A stretch of DNA of 64,000 nt. Source: Pseudomonas graminis. GTDB lineage: Bacteria; Pseudomonadota; Gammaproteobacteria; Pseudomonadales; Pseudomonadaceae. The stretch lies in contig NZ_SOCR01000005.1 in NCBI RefSeq assembly GCF_004364335.1, positions 416,529-480,528 on the forward strand. Reading direction: 5' to 3'. The notes below the pieces were generated by a model, which was given only the letters and a program-made list of their open reading frames with translations, did not search any database and had not been told where the DNA came from. Of the stretch, positions 35,807 to 44,698 are shown piece by piece. Made by a program: the position numbers and the translations under genes. Within the stretch, counting starts at the first letter, position 1; every line of letters begins with the position of its first letter.

Positions 35807-35875
35807 TCCTCCGGGTCGAAGACGCGATCTACCCCGAGGGTCACTCCGACGCCTCGACGTAGCAAAAATCAATAA

Positions 35876-36058
<183 letters not shown>

Positions 36059-36060
36059 AC

Positions 36061-36528
36061 ATGGGCTTCAAGCATTTCCATGCACTGACATTGGCGCTCC
36101 TTGGGGGCGCCAGCGTTACAGCTATGGCTGCCAACGACGGTCAGTCTCGGGCAAACGAGCTATTAAGCTCGAATCCCGAGTACCGCGAGACGTGGTCGAG
36201 CGTGGTGAAGAAGGAAGAGCGGTTGCCCGATTGGGTGATCAATCTCTCCGGCGCCGCCGAACAGATGAATGCCGTGACCGAAGACGGTGACAAGTATTTG
36301 GTAGGGCCGCTCTGCGAGACCCAGGACACTTGCCGCAATAAGCGCCTCATCGTGGCATTCAGCCTGGACAAGTCCCATGCGTACGCCATGTTGGTCGAAG
36401 TGCCGGCGGGACTGCCCGCGGACAAGTCGCCGACGCGCCATGCGGATTACCGGTTTTTGGGCAAACCGGATGAAGGCATGCAAGGCCTTCTGAAAGAGCA
36501 GCTCAAGAAAGATCCGAACTGGTACTGA
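36061..36528 (+). CDS. ivy: Ivy-type inhibitor of vertebrate (C-type) lysozyme
   Basis: A 155-residue periplasmic protein with signal peptide (ALTLALLGGASVTAMAA). The inhibitory loop region carries CETQDTCRNK, corresponding to the CKPHDC loop of E. coli Ivy with a disulfide-capable cysteine pair. It corresponds to PA5481. It protects peptidoglycan against lysozyme and may also restrain endogenous lytic transglycosylases. Its start is two bases after the DUF1328 stop; no separate strong ribosome site, so translational coupling is likely. Confidence 0.88.
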   Translation: MGFKHFHALTLALLGGASVTAMAANDGQSRANELLSSNPEYRETWSSVVKKEERLPDWVINLSGAAEQMNAVTEDGDKYLVGPLCETQDTCRNKRLIVAFSLDKSHAYAMLVEVPAGLPADKSPTRHADYRFLGKPDEGMQGLLKEQLKKDPNWY

Positions 36529-37227
36529 TTTGAATGATGGGAGACCTGTCCCTGACAGACCTTCCTGATAGACGCGCAGCCCGAAGACGGTGCGCGTATG
36601 ACCAAGGGGCCGGGGCGTTTCGACCAAGGGAGTGATTGAAGCGTCCTAGGTGTACAAGGAGTACTCCCACACGTGGGCCGGGTCAGGCAAGTCGCAACGC
36701 AAGTCCATCGTCCGATACGGTTTTAGCCTTTATCCGGCAGTGGACTTGTGAGGCGCAAATATTCTCCACTTCCTACAAGGTCTCTGGTCCTCGAGAGTCC
36801 TACACAGCCCCTTCTACGTTTCCTACGACCGTATATCGCCGAAATCCCCCCCCTTTGAACGGTCAGCCAGCTATCCGTGGCCAGTCCGTCGTTTGGCTAT
36901 AACGCCCTGCATGAATTCGCTACAGGCGACGTTTTAGCCACTTCTCAGCTTTCCCCGCCAGGCAAATCCGCCCTCTTTTGGCGCACTGCAACGTAAGTGA
37001 TTGATTTTCATCATGCCGATTCGGCATAGGGTAGTCGTTTACGGCATTAGACGATGGCGGTCACCGTGGGAATAGTTGCGCCTTTTTCGCCTGCTCAGAG
37101 CTCGGATGCTCGCCTGCGGCCACTTACGAGACAGCCCTGACGGCGACCGCGGCGTCACGCTTGCTGGCAAGCGCAATGATGAACGTGTGGTTGGGGGATG
37201 TCCCGGCAATGACAACAAGGTAATGAC
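36529..37227. other. 699-bp region without a recognisable gene upstream of gltP
   Basis: All frames on both strands carry only short readings with implausible composition. A 6-bp-arm palindrome ATGCCG-ATT-CGGCAT lies at 37013-37027, a small hairpin CTGTC-CCT-GACAG at about 36546-36558, and a half REP-like string GCTTGCTGGCAAGC near 37160. It is too long for a simple promoter. It could be a long leader, an unrecognised sRNA locus or decayed sequence; I cannot choose. Confidence 0.5.
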
Positions 37228-38559
37228 ATGAAGAAGGCAAAACTGAGCCTCGCCTGGCAGATCCTCATCGGCTTGGTCCTGGGTATCGCCATTGGCGCCG
37301 TCCTCAACCATTTCAGCACCGAGAAAGCCTGGTGGATCAGCAACATCCTGCAGCCAGCGGGCGATATCTTTATCCGTCTGATCAAAATGATCGTTATCCC
37401 GATTGTGATCTCCTCCCTGGTCGTTGGCATCGCCGGCGTTGGCGATGCCAAGAAGCTGGGCCGTATCGGTCTGAAGACCATCCTCTATTTTGAAATCGTC
37501 ACCACAATTGCCATCGTTGTGGGGCTGCTACTGGCCAACGTCTTCCATCCCGGCACTGGCATCGACATGAGCACGCTGGGCACGGTGGACATCTCTCAGT
37601 ATGAGAAGACCACCTCCGAAGTCCAGCATGACCATGCCTTTGTCGCGACGATCCTCAACCTCATTCCGTCTAACATCTTCGCGGCGGTTGCCCGTGGCGA
37701 CATGCTGCCAATCATCTTCTTCTCGGTGTTCTTCGGGCTGGGCCTGTCGAGCCTGAATGCGGAAGTGCGTGATCCGCTGGTGAAGGTATTCCAGGGCGTG
37801 TCGGAGACCATGTTCAAGGTCACACACATGATCATGAACTACGCGCCAATTGGCGTGTTCGCACTGATCGCCGTGACCGTCGCCAACTTCGGCTTCGCCT
37901 CACTGCTGCCGTTGGCCAAGCTGGTGATCCTGGTGTACGTCGCCATCGCCTTCTTTGCCTTCGTAGTGCTTGGCCTGATTGCGCGCCTGTTTGGCTTCTC
38001 GGTACTCAAGCTGATGCGTATCTTCAAGGACGAACTGGTTCTCGCCTACTCCACCGCCAGTTCCGAAACCGTGCTGCCGCGCGTGATCGAGAAGATGGAA
38101 GCGTACGGGGCGCCGAAGGCCATCAGCAGCTTCGTGGTGCCGACCGGTTACTCGTTCAACCTCGACGGTTCGACGCTGTATCAAAGCATCGCGGCGCTGT
38201 TCATCGCGCAGCTTTATGGCATTGATCTGTCGATCGGCCAGCAGTTGATGCTCGTCCTCACTCTGATGGTGACGTCCAAAGGCATCGCCGGTGTACCGGG
38301 GGTGTCGTTTGTCGTGCTGCTGGCAACCCTGGGCAGCGTGGGCATCCCGCTGGAAGGCCTGGCGTTCATTGCCGGCGTCGACCGCATCATGGACATGGCG
38401 CGCACGGCGCTGAACGTGATCGGCAACGCGCTCGCGGTGTTGGTGATCTCGCGCTGGGAAGGCATGTACGACGATGCCAAAGGCGAGCGCTACTGGAACT
38501 CCCTGCCGCACTGGCGTGGCAAGGACCCTCTGCCGGCAGGTCAATCGACGGTCGAGTAA
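37228..38559 (+). CDS. gltP: Glutamate/aspartate:proton symporter
   Basis: A 443-residue DAACS-family transporter with about eight transmembrane segments. The serine-rich loop AYSTASSETVLPRVIEKM and the following VPTGYSFNLDGSTLYQS (NMDGT-like motif) and GIAGVPGVSFVVLLATL are diagnostic. Preceded by an AAGG. Corresponds to gltP (PA5479) by position, after ivy. It imports C4 acidic amino acids with protons. Confidence 0.94.
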   Translation: MKKAKLSLAWQILIGLVLGIAIGAVLNHFSTEKAWWISNILQPAGDIFIRLIKMIVIPIVISSLVVGIAGVGDAKKLGRIGLKTILYFEIVTTIAIVVGLLLANVFHPGTGIDMSTLGTVDISQYEKTTSEVQHDHAFVATILNLIPSNIFAAVARGDMLPIIFFSVFFGLGLSSLNAEVRDPLVKVFQGVSETMFKVTHMIMNYAPIGVFALIAVTVANFGFASLLPLAKLVILVYVAIAFFAFVVLGLIARLFGFSVLKLMRIFKDELVLAYSTASSETVLPRVIEKMEAYGAPKAISSFVVPTGYSFNLDGSTLYQSIAALFIAQLYGIDLSIGQQLMLVLTLMVTSKGIAGVPGVSFVVLLATLGSVGIPLEGLAFIAGVDRIMDMARTALNVIGNALAVLVISRWEGMYDDAKGERYWNSLPHWRGKDPLPAGQSTVE

Positions 38560-38581
38560 CCACTGTCTGGCGTGAATCATC

Positions 38582-38611
38582 AAACCCTGGCCCCGGCCGG
38601 GGTTTGTTGTT
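38582..38611 (+). terminator. Probable intrinsic terminator after gltP
   Basis: AAACCC...CCCCGG, CC, GGGGTTT form a GC-rich stem with internal mismatches, followed by GTTGTTTC. Weak T-run. Confidence 0.6.
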
Positions 38612-38656
38612 TCTGCCCCCGCCGTTATCATCGCCGCATCTTGCGAGGGGATTTGT

Positions 38657-39895
38657 ATGCTGAACGGCCTATGGCTTGGGTTTTTCGTGGTCGCGGCGAT
38701 ATCTGCGCTGGCGCAATGGCTGGTCGGGGGCAATGCCGGCGTTTTTGCCGCCATGGTCGAGAGCATCTTCGCCATGGCCAAGCTGTCGGTGGAAGTCATG
38801 GTGCTCCTGTTCGGCACTCTGACCCTGTGGTTGGGCTTTCTCAACATTGCCGAAAAGGCCGGCATCGTCGACTGGCTGGGTAAAGTCCTGGGGCCGCTGT
38901 TTCATCGTCTGATGCCCGAAGTGCCACGCGGCCACCCGGCGTTCGGCCTGATCACCCTTAACTTCGCTGCCAACGCGCTGGGTCTGGACAACGCCGCCAC
39001 ACCCATCGGCCTCAAGGCCATGCGCTCGCTGCAAGAGCTCAACCCCAGCCAGACCATCGCCAGCAACGCGCAGATCCTCTTTCTGGTGCTCAACGCTTCC
39101 TCGCTGACGCTGCTGCCGGTGACCATCTTCATGTACCGCGCCCAGCAAGGCGCGGCTGACCCCACCATGGTGTTCCTGCCAATCCTGCTCGCCACCAGCG
39201 CCTCGACGCTGGTTGGTCTGCTCTCAGTGGCGTTCATGCAGCGCCTCAAGTTGTGGGACCCGGTAGTGCTTGCTTACCTGATCCCCGGCGCGTTGCTGCT
39301 GGGCGGCTTCATGGCCGTACTGGCCGGGTTGTCTGCCGCTGCGCTGTCGAACCTGTCATCGGTGCTGGGCAACGTGACGCTGTTCGGCATCATCATGCTG
39401 TTCCTGGTGGTTGGCGCGCTGCGCAAGGTGAAGGTGTACGAAACCTTCGTTGAGGGCGCGAAGGAAGGCTTCGACGTCGCCAAGAACCTGCTGCCCTATC
39501 TGGTGGCGATGCTCTGCGCCGTCGGCGTGCTGCGCGCATCGGGCGCGCTGGATCTGATACTTGAGGGAATTCGTCACGTGATTCAGTGGGTCGGCCTGGA
39601 CACCCGCTTCGTCGATGCGCTGCCGACTGCACTGGTCAAGCCGTTCTCCGGCAGCGCGGCACGGGCAATGCTGATCGAGACCATGAAAACCCAAGGCGTC
39701 GACAGCTTCCCGGCCCTCGTTGCGGCGACGATTCAAGGCAGTACCGAGACCACGTTCTATGTCCTGGCCGTGTATTTCGGCGCGGTAGGGATTCAGCGCG
39801 CGCGACACGCCGTGGGCTGCGCGCTGCTGGCGGAATTCGCCGGTGTCGTTGCCGCGATTGCCGTCTGCTACTGGTTCTTCGGCTCGGCGGTGTAA
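38657..39895 (+). CDS. SpmA-SpmB fused nucleoside-recognition (Gate) domain protein
   Basis: A 412-residue membrane protein combining SpmA-like (MLNGLWLGFFVVAAI...AANALGLDNAATPIGLKAM) and SpmB-like (VLRASGALD...PTALVKPFSGSAARAML, PGSTETTFYVLAVYFGA-type) halves, which are separate genes in Bacillus. The family is linked to spore dehydration in sporeformers, but in pseudomonads (PA5478 position) the role is unknown. The 3' end overlaps the convergent lipoprotein gene by 28 bp (39868-39895). Confidence 0.88.
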   Translation: MLNGLWLGFFVVAAISALAQWLVGGNAGVFAAMVESIFAMAKLSVEVMVLLFGTLTLWLGFLNIAEKAGIVDWLGKVLGPLFHRLMPEVPRGHPAFGLITLNFAANALGLDNAATPIGLKAMRSLQELNPSQTIASNAQILFLVLNASSLTLLPVTIFMYRAQQGAADPTMVFLPILLATSASTLVGLLSVAFMQRLKLWDPVVLAYLIPGALLLGGFMAVLAGLSAAALSNLSSVLGNVTLFGIIMLFLVVGALRKVKVYETFVEGAKEGFDVAKNLLPYLVAMLCAVGVLRASGALDLILEGIRHVIQWVGLDTRFVDALPTALVKPFSGSAARAMLIETMKTQGVDSFPALVAATIQGSTETTFYVLAVYFGAVGIQRARHAVGCALLAEFAGVVAAIAVCYWFFGSAV

Positions 39896-40506
39896 CGCTT
39901 CTCGCCCTGCTCAAAGGTCCATTGCAACACTTGGGCGGCCAGCGCATCGCTGGCCCGACCGAATGCCGAGACCACCGCCGACACCTGCTTGTCGGCCACC
40001 GGCTGACGCACTTCGAAGCGCCGGCTCGCCACAATTCGCTGGCGATCATCAGCGAGCCGCGCATCAAGGCGAATCACCACTTCAATGGCAGCCCCGCGAT
40101 ACTCGCTCTGAAACGCCTGCAGCTCCCCGCCCAACTCAAAATCGGCCTGCAGATTACTGTCGTCGGTGCTGATCGACTGCACTCGCCCGTCGCGGTAGAA
40201 AGCATCGGTCAGTCGATTGCGCAGCAGGACCGGGGCCGGATCACTCCAGCGCGCGCCCTTGTAGCTGCTGATGACATTGCCCTGAGGGATGACGGCGATA
40301 CGCGGGCTGTCCAGTGTCTCGCTGGATTTAGGCCGTACCACCCGCAACGACCACGACACGGGCGAGGTCCCTTTGCTGGCCGGTAATGCCGTTGGCAACC
40401 GGTAGACGTCTGAAGGCGCCTGCTCGGGGAGGATCGAGCAGGCGCCGAGGGACAGCAAGGCTGCCGCCAATAACAGCCGGGTGATGGACTGACCGACAGG
40501 CCTCAT
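39868..40506 (-). CDS. ABC-type transport auxiliary lipoprotein (PqiC-like)
   Basis: A 212-residue lipoprotein (signal ending LLSLGAC) of the ABC_trans_aux type, as found with MCE transporters: VYRLPTALPASKG..., and RIAVIPQGNVISSYKGARWSDPAPVLLRNRLTDAF are diagnostic. Last gene of the MCE operon, overlapping mlaD-type gene by four bases. It probably links the MCE assembly to the outer membrane, handling lipid. Its 3' end overlaps the SpmAB gene. Confidence 0.88.
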   Translation of the reverse strand: MRPVGQSITRLLLAAALLSLGACSILPEQAPSDVYRLPTALPASKGTSPVSWSLRVVRPKSSETLDSPRIAVIPQGNVISSYKGARWSDPAPVLLRNRLTDAFYRDGRVQSISTDDSNLQADFELGGELQAFQSEYRGAAIEVVIRLDARLADDRQRIVASRRFEVRQPVADKQVSAVVSAFGRASDALAAQVLQWTFEQGEKRYTAEPKNQ

Positions 40507-41444
40507 GGCTCGAACTCCTTACTCTTTTCGCTGCCCAGCAAGTAGCCGCTCGGGTTGGCATTCAAGCTGCGCGAGATGGTTTTCAATGAGCTGAGGGTTT
40601 CACGCAGCTCGCGAATCGCCGGGCCCAGTTCGCCCAGCCCTTGCAGGCCGTCGTTTACCGAATTCTGGTTGTTCTTGAGCAGCGTATTGATGGTCTGGCT
40701 GCTCTGCTCGAGGGATTTCATCGCCTGCTGCGCGCTGGCGATGGTTTGCCTGCCGTCGCTGGTCAGCAACTGGTTGGCGTTGCGCATCAGCGTTGAGGTT
40801 TGCTCCAGGGTCGCGCCGGCTTGCTTGCTCAGCAGCGTCATCTGCTTCAAGGCCTGACGAATGTCGTCGCGCTGATCGGAGATCGCTCCGGTGGTTTGCT
40901 CCAGATGCTGGAGCGTGCGCGACAACGTCTCCACGTTGTTTGAAGAAAACATCGCGTTGGCGTTATGCAGCAATGCGTTGGTGCCGCTCAGCAAGTCGTC
41001 ACTGTCGTTCAGCAAACGCGAGATGGGCGACGGCGAGGCGATGATCACCGGCAGGTTGCCGCCCTCGCCCTTCAGCGCCTCGCTTTGCGGTGTGCCGCCA
41101 CTGAGCTGGATGAGCGAGGTACCGGTGATACCGGCCAGTGCCAGTTTGGCGAAGGTGTCGCGCTTGATCGGGGTTTCGCCGGCAACGCGGATCTGCGCCA
41201 GCACACGGCGCGGATCCTGGGGATCAAGGCGCAACTGCACGACGTCACCCACCTTGATCCCGCTGTACTGCACCGGACTGCCGCGAGACAAACCGGTCAC
41301 CGCCTCGTTGAAGACAACCTGATAGTCCTTGAACGCCGAGTCGACGCTGGATTTTGCCAGCCACAGACCGAACAGCAGCGCGGCGGCGACCACGATGACC
41401 GTGAACAGGCCGATCAGAACGTGATGGGCGCGGGTTTCCATCAT
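40503..41444 (-). CDS. MCE (MlaD-type) lipid-binding protein
   Basis: 313 residues: an N-terminal transmembrane helix (HVLIGLFTVIVVAAALLFGLWLA), one MCE domain (VVFNEAVTGLSRGSPVQYSGIKVGDVVQL), and a long helical C-terminal region with heptad character (residues about 150-290), as in PqiB/YebT-related proteins. In the family it forms a ring or tunnel between membranes for phospholipid. Overlaps by four bases both upstream ATPase and downstream lipoprotein genes, so a tight operon. Confidence 0.92.
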   Translation of the reverse strand: MMETRAHHVLIGLFTVIVVAAALLFGLWLAKSSVDSAFKDYQVVFNEAVTGLSRGSPVQYSGIKVGDVVQLRLDPQDPRRVLAQIRVAGETPIKRDTFAKLALAGITGTSLIQLSGGTPQSEALKGEGGNLPVIIASPSPISRLLNDSDDLLSGTNALLHNANAMFSSNNVETLSRTLQHLEQTTGAISDQRDDIRQALKQMTLLSKQAGATLEQTSTLMRNANQLLTSDGRQTIASAQQAMKSLEQSSQTINTLLKNNQNSVNDGLQGLGELGPAIRELRETLSSLKTISRSLNANPSGYLLGSEKSKEFEP

Positions 41445-42247
41445 GAGACCTCGTGTGGGTGAGTGGCCGCCGAATAGGCCGAGCGGCCGCGCGGGCCATG
41501 AAAGTATTCGTGAATCCAGGCGTCTTTGGTCGCCGACACCCTATCGATGGTGTCCGCAACCAGCACGCGCTTCTGCGCCAGCACGGCGACGCGGTCGGTG
41601 ATTGTATAAAGCGTGTCGAGGTCGTGGGTGACCATGAACACGCTCAGCCCCAACGCGTCGCGCAGGGTCAGGATCAACTGGTCAAACGCGCCGGCGCCAA
41701 TTGGATCGAGCCCGGCAGTGGGTTCGTCCAGAAACAGGATGTCCGGATCCAGCGCCAGCGCTCTTGCCAGTGCCGCGCGCTTGATCATGCCGCCGGAGAG
41801 CGACGCGGGGTATTTATGCGCCGCCGACAGCGGCAGCCCGGCCAACGCCATTTTTATCCCGGCCAGATGCTCAGCCTCTTCGCGGCTCAGCCCGGCGTGT
41901 TCAATCAGCGGCAGCGCGACGTTCTCCGTGATAGTCAGCGACGAGAACAGCGCGCCTTTCTGAAACAGCACACCGAAACGCCGTTCAACTTGAGAGCGCG
42001 CCCTGTCGGACAGATTGAGCAAGTCCTGACCCAATACGCGGACACTTCCGGATGCAGGTCTTTGCAGCCCGACAATACTGCGCAGCAAGACTGACTTGCC
42101 TGCGCCGGAGCCGCCCACTACCCCAAGTATCTCCCCGCGATACAGGTCCAGATCGAGGTCCTCATGCACCACTTGCGGGCCAAAGCGATTGCTCAGGCCG
42201 CGGACCTCAATCACCGTTTCGACGGGTTGTACGCAACGGCGGGTCAC
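41441..42247 (-). CDS. MCE/Mla-type ABC transporter ATPase
   Basis: 268 residues with Walker A GGSGAGKSVLLRSI, signature LSGGMIKRAALARALALDPD and Walker B ILFLDEPTAGLDPIGA, which are typical of MlaF-like ATPases. Cytoplasmic energiser of the lipid transporter. Its start overlaps the stop of the permease by four bases. Confidence 0.93.
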   Translation of the reverse strand: MTRRCVQPVETVIEVRGLSNRFGPQVVHEDLDLDLYRGEILGVVGGSGAGKSVLLRSIVGLQRPASGSVRVLGQDLLNLSDRARSQVERRFGVLFQKGALFSSLTITENVALPLIEHAGLSREEAEHLAGIKMALAGLPLSAAHKYPASLSGGMIKRAALARALALDPDILFLDEPTAGLDPIGAGAFDQLILTLRDALGLSVFMVTHDLDTLYTITDRVAVLAQKRVLVADTIDRVSATKDAWIHEYFHGPRGRSAYSAATHPHEVS

Positions 42248-43413
42248 CAGCCGATCTCCATGCAGAACATCGCGACCAGGGCGTCCAGCACGATGACCAC
42301 AAAAATGGACTGCACCACGCTGGACGTCGTGTGGGCCCCGACAGATTCAGCGCTGCCCTCGACCTTGAAGCCTTCCAGACAGCCGATGGCGGCGATGAAG
42401 AATGCAAAGATTGGTGCCTTGGCGATACCCACCAGGAAGTGCTGCACGCCGATGTCGGCCTGCATCAACGACAGAAACATCGCCGGCGAGATGCCCAGTG
42501 ACAAAGCGCAGACCACGCCGCCACCGACAATGCCGCAAATCATCGCGAGAAAGGTCAGCATGGGCAGTGAGATAAGCAACGCGATCACGCGGGGCAACAC
42601 CAGCAGCTCTGTAGGACTCAGCCCCAGGGTTTGCAGCGCATCCAGCTCCTCGTTGGCTTTCATTGAGCCTATCTGCGCGGTGAAGGCGCTGGCCGTGCGA
42701 CCTGCCAGCAGGATGGCGGTCAACAGCACGGCGAATTCCCGCAGGAAAGAGAAGCCGATCAGGTCCACGGTGAAAATCGTCGCGCCAAAGGCCTTTAGCA
42801 CCGTGGCGCCGAGGAAGGCCACCACCGCGCCAACCATGAATGTCAGCAGCGCCACAATGGGCGCGGCGTCCAGGCCGATTTGCTCGATGTGAGCGATGAC
42901 GGATGTGGTGCGCCAGCGCCGGGGGCGAAACAGCGTGGAGGCGAAGGTCTGCAGGATGAGCCCTATAAAGCCCAGCAGCTGCAACGTGTCCTTAAAGATT
43001 ACATCCACCGCCGCGCCAATTCTCGCCAGCAGCTGCATCCCTACGGCGGCTTCAGGCTCCCGGACGGGTTGGCAATAGTCAGCCAATGCGCTCTGGATGG
43101 TCTGCATCAGCGCGCGGCTGGACTCCGGCAGGTTGGGCGCTTGCACGGCCAGCAAACGCAGGCGCTGCACGCCAAGCAGCTCTACCAGCAACGACGCGCC
43201 GGCAGTATCGAGCGCGCCGAGTTCGTCCATGTCGACGAGGATGGCTGGACCGAATCCGGCGCTCAGTGCATCGGTCTGGCGCTTGAGTTCGCGGTAATGG
43301 GCGAGCGTCCAGTCTCCGGCAATCCGCAGCTGAACGGGATTGCTCGAAGTGTCCATCAAGACGCGCCCTGGAGTCTTGGGCGCGGAGGAAGCCTGCGTGG
43401 TCAGTGGGGTCAT
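42244..43413 (-). CDS. MlaE-type permease with an N-terminal STAS domain (MlaB-MlaE fusion)
   Basis: 389 residues from the ATG at 43413, 10 bp after the preceding gene. Residues about 20-125 form a STAS domain (RIAGDWTLAHYRELK, VDMDELGALDTAGASLLVELL), the role of separate MlaB in E. coli. The MlaE domain follows with GFSFLREFAVLLTAILLAGRTASAFTAQIGSMKANEELDALQTLG, the cytoplasmic coupling loop. Corresponds to PA3211-type loci. Same operon as the ATPase, MCE protein and lipoprotein: a second, non-Ttg2 MCE system. Confidence 0.92.
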   Translation of the reverse strand: MTPLTTQASSAPKTPGRVLMDTSSNPVQLRIAGDWTLAHYRELKRQTDALSAGFGPAILVDMDELGALDTAGASLLVELLGVQRLRLLAVQAPNLPESSRALMQTIQSALADYCQPVREPEAAVGMQLLARIGAAVDVIFKDTLQLLGFIGLILQTFASTLFRPRRWRTTSVIAHIEQIGLDAAPIVALLTFMVGAVVAFLGATVLKAFGATIFTVDLIGFSFLREFAVLLTAILLAGRTASAFTAQIGSMKANEELDALQTLGLSPTELLVLPRVIALLISLPMLTFLAMICGIVGGGVVCALSLGISPAMFLSLMQADIGVQHFLVGIAKAPIFAFFIAAIGCLEGFKVEGSAESVGAHTTSSVVQSIFVVIVLDALVAMFCMEIGW

Positions 43414-43423
43414 GGCGACGAGC

Positions 43424-44599
43424 TTAGTTGGTTTTGGCCGGGGCAGACGGGTTCTCGGCGGGCGCACTGTCCGCAGGTTTTTTCGCCTCGGAATCATCCG
43501 GATCTACAGCGTCGGTGCCTGGCTTCAGGCCTGCCGGCTTGATCTTGTTGCGAGTGACGGCCGGTTGATCGCGCTCAGTGACGTCAAAGCGCAGCACACC
43601 GATCATCTGCCCGTCCTCAGTGAGCACCCTCACCTGCCATTTGCCAAGCACGTCCGGCGGGAAATTCTGCTTGTGCGTCCAGGCCCGATAGCCTTCCTCA
43701 CGACCGCCCTTAATGTCTAGAGCGATACGCTCGATTTCCTCGCCGTTGTGGCGCCACACGTGATAAATCCGCTCATTCAGGCCGCGCGGGGCGTTGATCG
43801 ACGTGTAGGCGTAGAGCCCTGCGCTGCGCAGCTGGTTGACGCCGATCTCCTGAACGCTCTCGCCGGGGGTCCGATTCTGGTTGTCGAAGCGCGTGCTGAT
43901 TGCAGCTTCGGTCAGCCATAGCGTCGCCGGCGGCACCCAGAATCGCGCCATCCAGCCCGCACCGCCGATGGCCAGTGTCATGGCTACCACGCCTAGGCCG
44001 CGTTTCCAGTTGTTGATCGGATAGCCCGACGCCAGGCTCGGGAACGAGAGCAGCATCGCAATGCCCAGCGCCAGCTTGTAGCTCTCGGCCGTGGTCAGGT
44101 GAACGATGATCGGCAGCGCCGTGAGCAGTGCGGCGAACAGCGTCAGCGTGTGCAGAGCCATGAACAGCCAGCGGCGCGGCGCCAGCCATTTGTAGTAAAG
44201 CGGGTCGATGATCGAAATAAGGCCTGCGGCCCCGAGCAGCCCGGTGAACGCCAGCTGGCCGCTGTACCACGTGGTGGTGACGAAGAAGAACGGCAGGACG
44301 AAAAAAAGGCTTTCCTGATGGATCATCTGAGTGCCGTAGCGCAACAGCGGCTGCGGGATCTCGCGTTTAAACATTTTCGCGAACAGGGCGACCGCGCTGT
44401 TTTCCACCATTAGCCAGATCCAGCTCACCAGTAGAATGACTGCAATCCAGGTTGCCAGCTTGGCTTGGCGATCCACCAGAATGAAGCTGCCGATGCCTGA
44501 GCAGAACCCGAAGAACGCAATAAGCCCGGGGTAGCGCTTGATGAACTCCAGCACGCGCTGGACCAGCGAGTGCTGAATGATTGCGTTAATGTCCGGCAT
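43424..44599 (-). CDS. DUF5924 family membrane protein with C-terminal DUF2914 domain
   Basis: 391 residues from the ATG at 44599. About eight transmembrane segments in the first 240 residues, then a soluble DUF2914-like domain of about 110 residues (LYAYTSINAPRGLNERIYHVWRHNGEEI...GKWQVRVLTEDGQMIGVLRFDV, read in pieces). The C-terminus is acidic and alanine/proline-rich. DUF2914 is an immunoglobulin-like periplasmic domain of unknown function. Immediately upstream of the MlaE gene with only 10 bp, so it may belong to the lipid-transport operon (inference). Confidence 0.82.
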   Translation of the reverse strand: MPDINAIIQHSLVQRVLEFIKRYPGLIAFFGFCSGIGSFILVDRQAKLATWIAVILLVSWIWLMVENSAVALFAKMFKREIPQPLLRYGTQMIHQESLFFVLPFFFVTTTWYSGQLAFTGLLGAAGLISIIDPLYYKWLAPRRWLFMALHTLTLFAALLTALPIIVHLTTAESYKLALGIAMLLSFPSLASGYPINNWKRGLGVVAMTLAIGGAGWMARFWVPPATLWLTEAAISTRFDNQNRTPGESVQEIGVNQLRSAGLYAYTSINAPRGLNERIYHVWRHNGEEIERIALDIKGGREEGYRAWTHKQNFPPDVLGKWQVRVLTEDGQMIGVLRFDVTERDQPAVTRNKIKPAGLKPGTDAVDPDDSEAKKPADSAPAENPSAPAKTN

Positions 44600-44698
44600 C
44601 TTGGGCGTCGCTCTCAGGTATAGGTCGAGGTGTATAAAAAATAACCAAAATCGGACTGCGCCCACTTCGACGAAATCTTACAGAGCCAAGCGCCTCGC

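Noticed and set aside
36640..36902. 88-codon reading in the region before gltP
   Set aside because: Serine/threonine/proline-rich with no ribosome site or similarity; treated as non-coding.
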